Of a DNA stretch of 64,000 bases, positions 61,879-64,000 are shown piece by piece. Each line of letters begins with the position of its first letter. Positions within the stretch are counted from its first letter, which is position 1. The notes under the pieces are model-generated. The model did no database searches and was not told the DNA's origin. It saw only the letters and a program-made list of their open reading frames with translations. The translations under genes and the position numbers were made by a program. Source of the stretch: Mumia quercus (GTDB taxonomy: Bacteria; Actinomycetota; Actinomycetes; Propionibacteriales; Nocardioidaceae); NCBI RefSeq assembly GCF_025506335.1, contig NZ_JANZYO010000002.1:172221-236220 (forward strand). The letters run 5' to 3'.

Positions 61879-62002
61879 CGCGAGAGACCTTCGGGACACC
61901 CGCGAGAGACCGCCACGTACGTCGCGAGAGACCGGCGGGCGTCCGGGTCTCTCGCGAGGGGGCTGGGAGTCTCTCGCGAGGGGGCTGGGAGTCTCTCGCG
62001 AG
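61879..62002. repeat. Six-copy 22-bp phased inverted array (bidirectional terminator or REP-like)
   Basis: CGCGAGAGAC occurs at 61879, 61901 and 61923 (22 bp apart). Its reverse, GTCTCTCGCG, occurs at 61947, 61969 and 61991 (22 bp apart). All six are symmetric about 61939.5, so the three pairs nest in one hairpin. The right-hand spacers are identical (agggggctggga); the left ones are not. It lies between convergent genes. Confidence 0.85.
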
Positions 62003-62012
62003 CGGGGTGGGG

Positions 62013-63227
62013 TCAGGCGAGGAGGGCGTCGACGAAGCCTTCGGGCTCGAACGGCGCGAGGTCGTCAGCGCCCTCACCGAGACCGACGAGCTTGACGGGG
62101 ACGCCGAGCTCGCGCTGGACGGCGATGACGATGCCGCCCTTGGCCGTGCCGTCGAGCTTCGTGAGGACGATGCCCGTCACGTCCACGACCTCGGCGAACA
62201 CGCGGGCCTGGGTGAGGCCGTTCTGACCGGTGGTGGCGTCGATGACGAGGAGGACCTCGGTCACCGGCGCCTGCTTCTCGATGACGCGCTTGACCTTGCC
62301 GAGCTCGTCCATGAGGCCCGCCTTGGTGTGCAGGCGACCGGCGGTGTCGACGACGACGGTGTCGTAGCCGCCCTCCTTGCCGGTCTTCACCGCATCGAAC
62401 GCGATCGACGCGGGGTCGCCGCCCTCGGGCCCGCGTACGGTCGGCACGCCGACGCGCTCTCCCCAGGTCTGCAGCTGGTCGGCGGCCGCGGCGCGGAACG
62501 TGTCGGCGGCACCCAGCAGCACCGTGTCGCCGTCGGCGACGAGCACGCGCGCGAGCCGGCCGACGGTCGTGGTCTTGCCGGCGCCGTTGACGCCGACCAC
62601 GAGGACGACGCCAGGCGCACCGTCGGCACCCTTCGCCGCGACCGAGCGGTCGTACGACGGGTCGACCGACGTCAGCAGCTCCTCGCGCAGGATCGCCTTG
62701 GCGCGCTCCGGGTCGGTGACGCCCTCGACCTTGATCCGGGTACGGAGGCGCTCGACCAGCTCCTGGGTCGGCGTGACGCCGACGTCGGCGGTCAGCAGGG
62801 TGTCCTCGATCTCCTCCCAGGTGTCCTCGTCGAGACGGTCCCGGCTGAGCAGCGCCAGCAGGCCACGGCCGAGCGACGTCTGCGACCGGGCGAGCCGCTC
62901 GCGCAGACGGACGAGCCGTCCGGCCGTCGGCGCCGGCTTCTCGATCTCCGGTGCCAGCGCTTCCTGCGTCGCGACGTTGCTGCCCTCGACGTTGTCGGTG
63001 TCGGCCTCGTCGATCTCCCCTGGCTCCGGCAGTGCCGGCTCGAGCCCGTCGCCGGTCGGCGTGGGCTCCTGCTCAGGGTGCTCGCGGAGGTCGTCGAGGC
63101 GACGGTCGACCGTGTCGGCAGGGGGCAGAGCCTTGCCGCGGGAGCCGATCACGAAGGCGGCGATGCCGCCGATCACGAGGACGGCGACGACCAGACCGAT
63201 GAAGACGAAAAGGGTAGCTTCAGACAC
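62013..63227 (-). CDS. ftsY: Signal recognition particle receptor FtsY
   Basis: 404 residues, GTG start. An N-terminal membrane helix (LFVFIGLVVAVLVIGGIAAFVIGS) is followed by an acidic A-domain (EHPEQEPTPTGDGLEPALPEPGEIDEADTD). Then come the N- and G-domains: G1 GVNGAGKTT, DTAGRLHTK, TKLDGTAKGG. Docks Ffh-ribosome complexes to the translocon. Its start overlaps the upstream cydC-like stop by 8 bp. The true helix at the N-terminus is typical for actinobacterial FtsY. Confidence 0.96.
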   Translation of the reverse strand: MSEATLFVFIGLVVAVLVIGGIAAFVIGSRGKALPPADTVDRRLDDLREHPEQEPTPTGDGLEPALPEPGEIDEADTDNVEGSNVATQEALAPEIEKPAPTAGRLVRLRERLARSQTSLGRGLLALLSRDRLDEDTWEEIEDTLLTADVGVTPTQELVERLRTRIKVEGVTDPERAKAILREELLTSVDPSYDRSVAAKGADGAPGVVLVVGVNGAGKTTTVGRLARVLVADGDTVLLGAADTFRAAAADQLQTWGERVGVPTVRGPEGGDPASIAFDAVKTGKEGGYDTVVVDTAGRLHTKAGLMDELGKVKRVIEKQAPVTEVLLVIDATTGQNGLTQARVFAEVVDVTGIVLTKLDGTAKGGIVIAVQRELGVPVKLVGLGEGADDLAPFEPEGFVDALLA

Positions 63228-64000
63228 GGTCAACGATCCTAGTCGGCGCGTCGAGTCGTACGACGTGCGACGCGGCCGCGAGAGCGCGTTCGTCGTGGCT
63301 GACCAGCAGGATCGACCGTTGCGGAGCGAGCGCGACAAGGTCCCGGAGGAGGGCCTCGGCGGTGGCTGCGTCGAGGTGCTCGGTCGGCTCGTCGAGCACG
63401 AGCACCCGGTGGTCGCCGAGGAGCAGCCGCGCGAGACCGAGTCGTTGACGCTCGCCCCCGGACAGGCGGTTGCCGTTCTCGCCGACCTCCGTGTCGAGCC
63501 CGTCGGGCAGCCCGTCGATGAACGGTCCGAGCCCGGCAGCACCGAGCGCGGCCCGCAGGGTCACGTCGTCCGCGTCGGGGTCGGCGATCCGGAGGTTCTC
63601 CCGGATCGTGGTGTCGAAGACGTGCTCGTCCTGTCGCAGGGTCGCCACCACGCGACGCACCTGCTCGCCGGTGAGGTCCGCCAGCGGGGTCCCCCCGAGC
63701 AGGATCGTCCCTGCGCGTGGCGCCGCGAGGCGCAGCAGGACGGCGGCGAGCGTCGACTTGCCGGAGCCGCTGGGCCCGGCGACGGCGACGACCCCTCCTT
63801 CAGGGAGGTCCAGGTCGAGGCCGCGGACCAGGTCGGGCCCGTCGCCCCAGCCGAGAGCGACGTCACGCAGCCGGAGGTCGAACCCGACCGGGTCCGGCGC
63901 GGGCGCGACAGGATCGGGGACGTCCTGCGGGGCCGAGACGAGCTCCTCGACGCGGCGGCGCGACGCGGCCGAGCGCAGGTCCTGCTGCTCGATCGCGCTC
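63220..64000 (-). CDS. cydC: ABC exporter ATPase/permease, CydC-like C-terminal part
   Basis: The last 259 codons; the 5' end lies beyond the window. Walker A GPSGSGKST, signature RLSGGERQRLGLARLLLG, Walker B VLVLDEPTEHLD and H-loop LLVSHDERAL are visible. The Q-loop TLRQDEHVFDTTIRENLRIAD and the short length after the ATPase fit CydC, which exports cysteine/glutathione needed for cytochrome bd assembly. Without the membrane part another fused-type ABC exporter cannot be excluded. Confidence 0.7.
   Translation of the reverse strand, partial: SAIEQQDLRSAASRRRVEELVSAPQDVPDPVAPAPDPVGFDLRLRDVALGWGDGPDLVRGLDLDLPEGGVVAVAGPSGSGKSTLAAVLLRLAAPRAGTILLGGTPLADLTGEQVRRVVATLRQDEHVFDTTIRENLRIADPDADDVTLRAALGAAGLGPFIDGLPDGLDTEVGENGNRLSGGERQRLGLARLLLGDHRVLVLDEPTEHLDAATAEALLRDLVALAPQRSILLVSHDERALAAASHVVRLDAPTRIVDRV

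Noticed and set aside
61879-62002. CRISPR array
   Set aside because: Copies are 10-12 bp and 22 bp apart, half are inverted and there are no cas genes.

Overview
The window is a stretch of a GC-rich chromosome with many GTG starts, 1-8 bp gene overlaps (ATGA/GTGA), an F420-type luciferase-like oxidoreductase, a GlnR-type box before amtB, and an ffh-glnD-glnB-amtB-ftsY block. This points to an actinobacterium, most likely of the Nocardioides/Aeromicrobium kind (inference). From about 55 kb on the genes are housekeeping. The first 54 kb are a dense accessory catabolic region.

Layout. 1-8 kb (+): the end of an LLM oxidoreductase, then CaiB CoA-transferase, MmgE/PrpD, a RidA-like tandem protein, two MaoC-like hydratases, a thiolase-like protein without the nucleophilic cysteine, a DUF35 zinc ribbon and an acyl-CoA dehydrogenase, all translationally overlapped. 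8-16.6 kb: CitE-like CoA lyase, a second CaiB, a cyclase, a second PrpD, a hydantoinase/imidase-like amidohydrolase, an IclR regulator and an acyl-CoA ligase. 16.6-19.3 kb: MES-like esterase and ABM protein divergent from an RCC-reductase-like protein and an extended SDR. 19.4-31.6 kb: a Liv-type ABC importer (one subunit fuses two permeases and an ATPase), two LPKTG surface proteins, a WxL-type surface locus and a sortase. 31.7-38.8 kb (-): an eight-gene overlapped operon. 39-46.6 kb (-): a six-gene oxidation operon. 46.8-54 kb: GntR regulator, tandem nitrilase, MFS transporter, cupin, isochorismatase-fold amidase, third CaiB and an HMG-CoA-lyase-like enzyme. 54-64 kb: ffh, glnD, glnB, amtB, a penicillin-binding lipoprotein, ftsY and the end of cydC.

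Main hypothesis. The 31.7-38.8 kb operon brings together look-alikes of the plant PAO/phyllobilin chlorophyll-breakdown enzymes: an SDR with NYC1/NOL-like motifs, a chlorophyllase-like hydrolase, a Rieske oxygenase of the PAO kind and two proteins of the red chlorophyll catabolite reductase (RCCR) superfamily. A third RCCR-like gene and a MES-like esterase lie at 16.6-18.5 kb. The surrounding genes could then process the pieces. Imidase-like, amidase-like and maleate-isomerase-like enzymes, a PEPM-family lyase and CoA-transferase/CoA-lyases would suit substituted maleimides or maleates. The acyl-CoA oxidation genes would suit a branched side chain such as phytol. This is a reading of motifs and gene order, not a demonstrated function.

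Regulation. Seven AT-rich sites of the form ATATA(C/T)NATNT lie in front of the transcription units between 17 and 53 kb, around a GntR/FCD regulator. The 8-16 kb part instead carries GGAA-N5-TTTC-like sites and an IclR regulator gene. This suggests two regulatory territories, with the surface/import genes tied to the GntR one.
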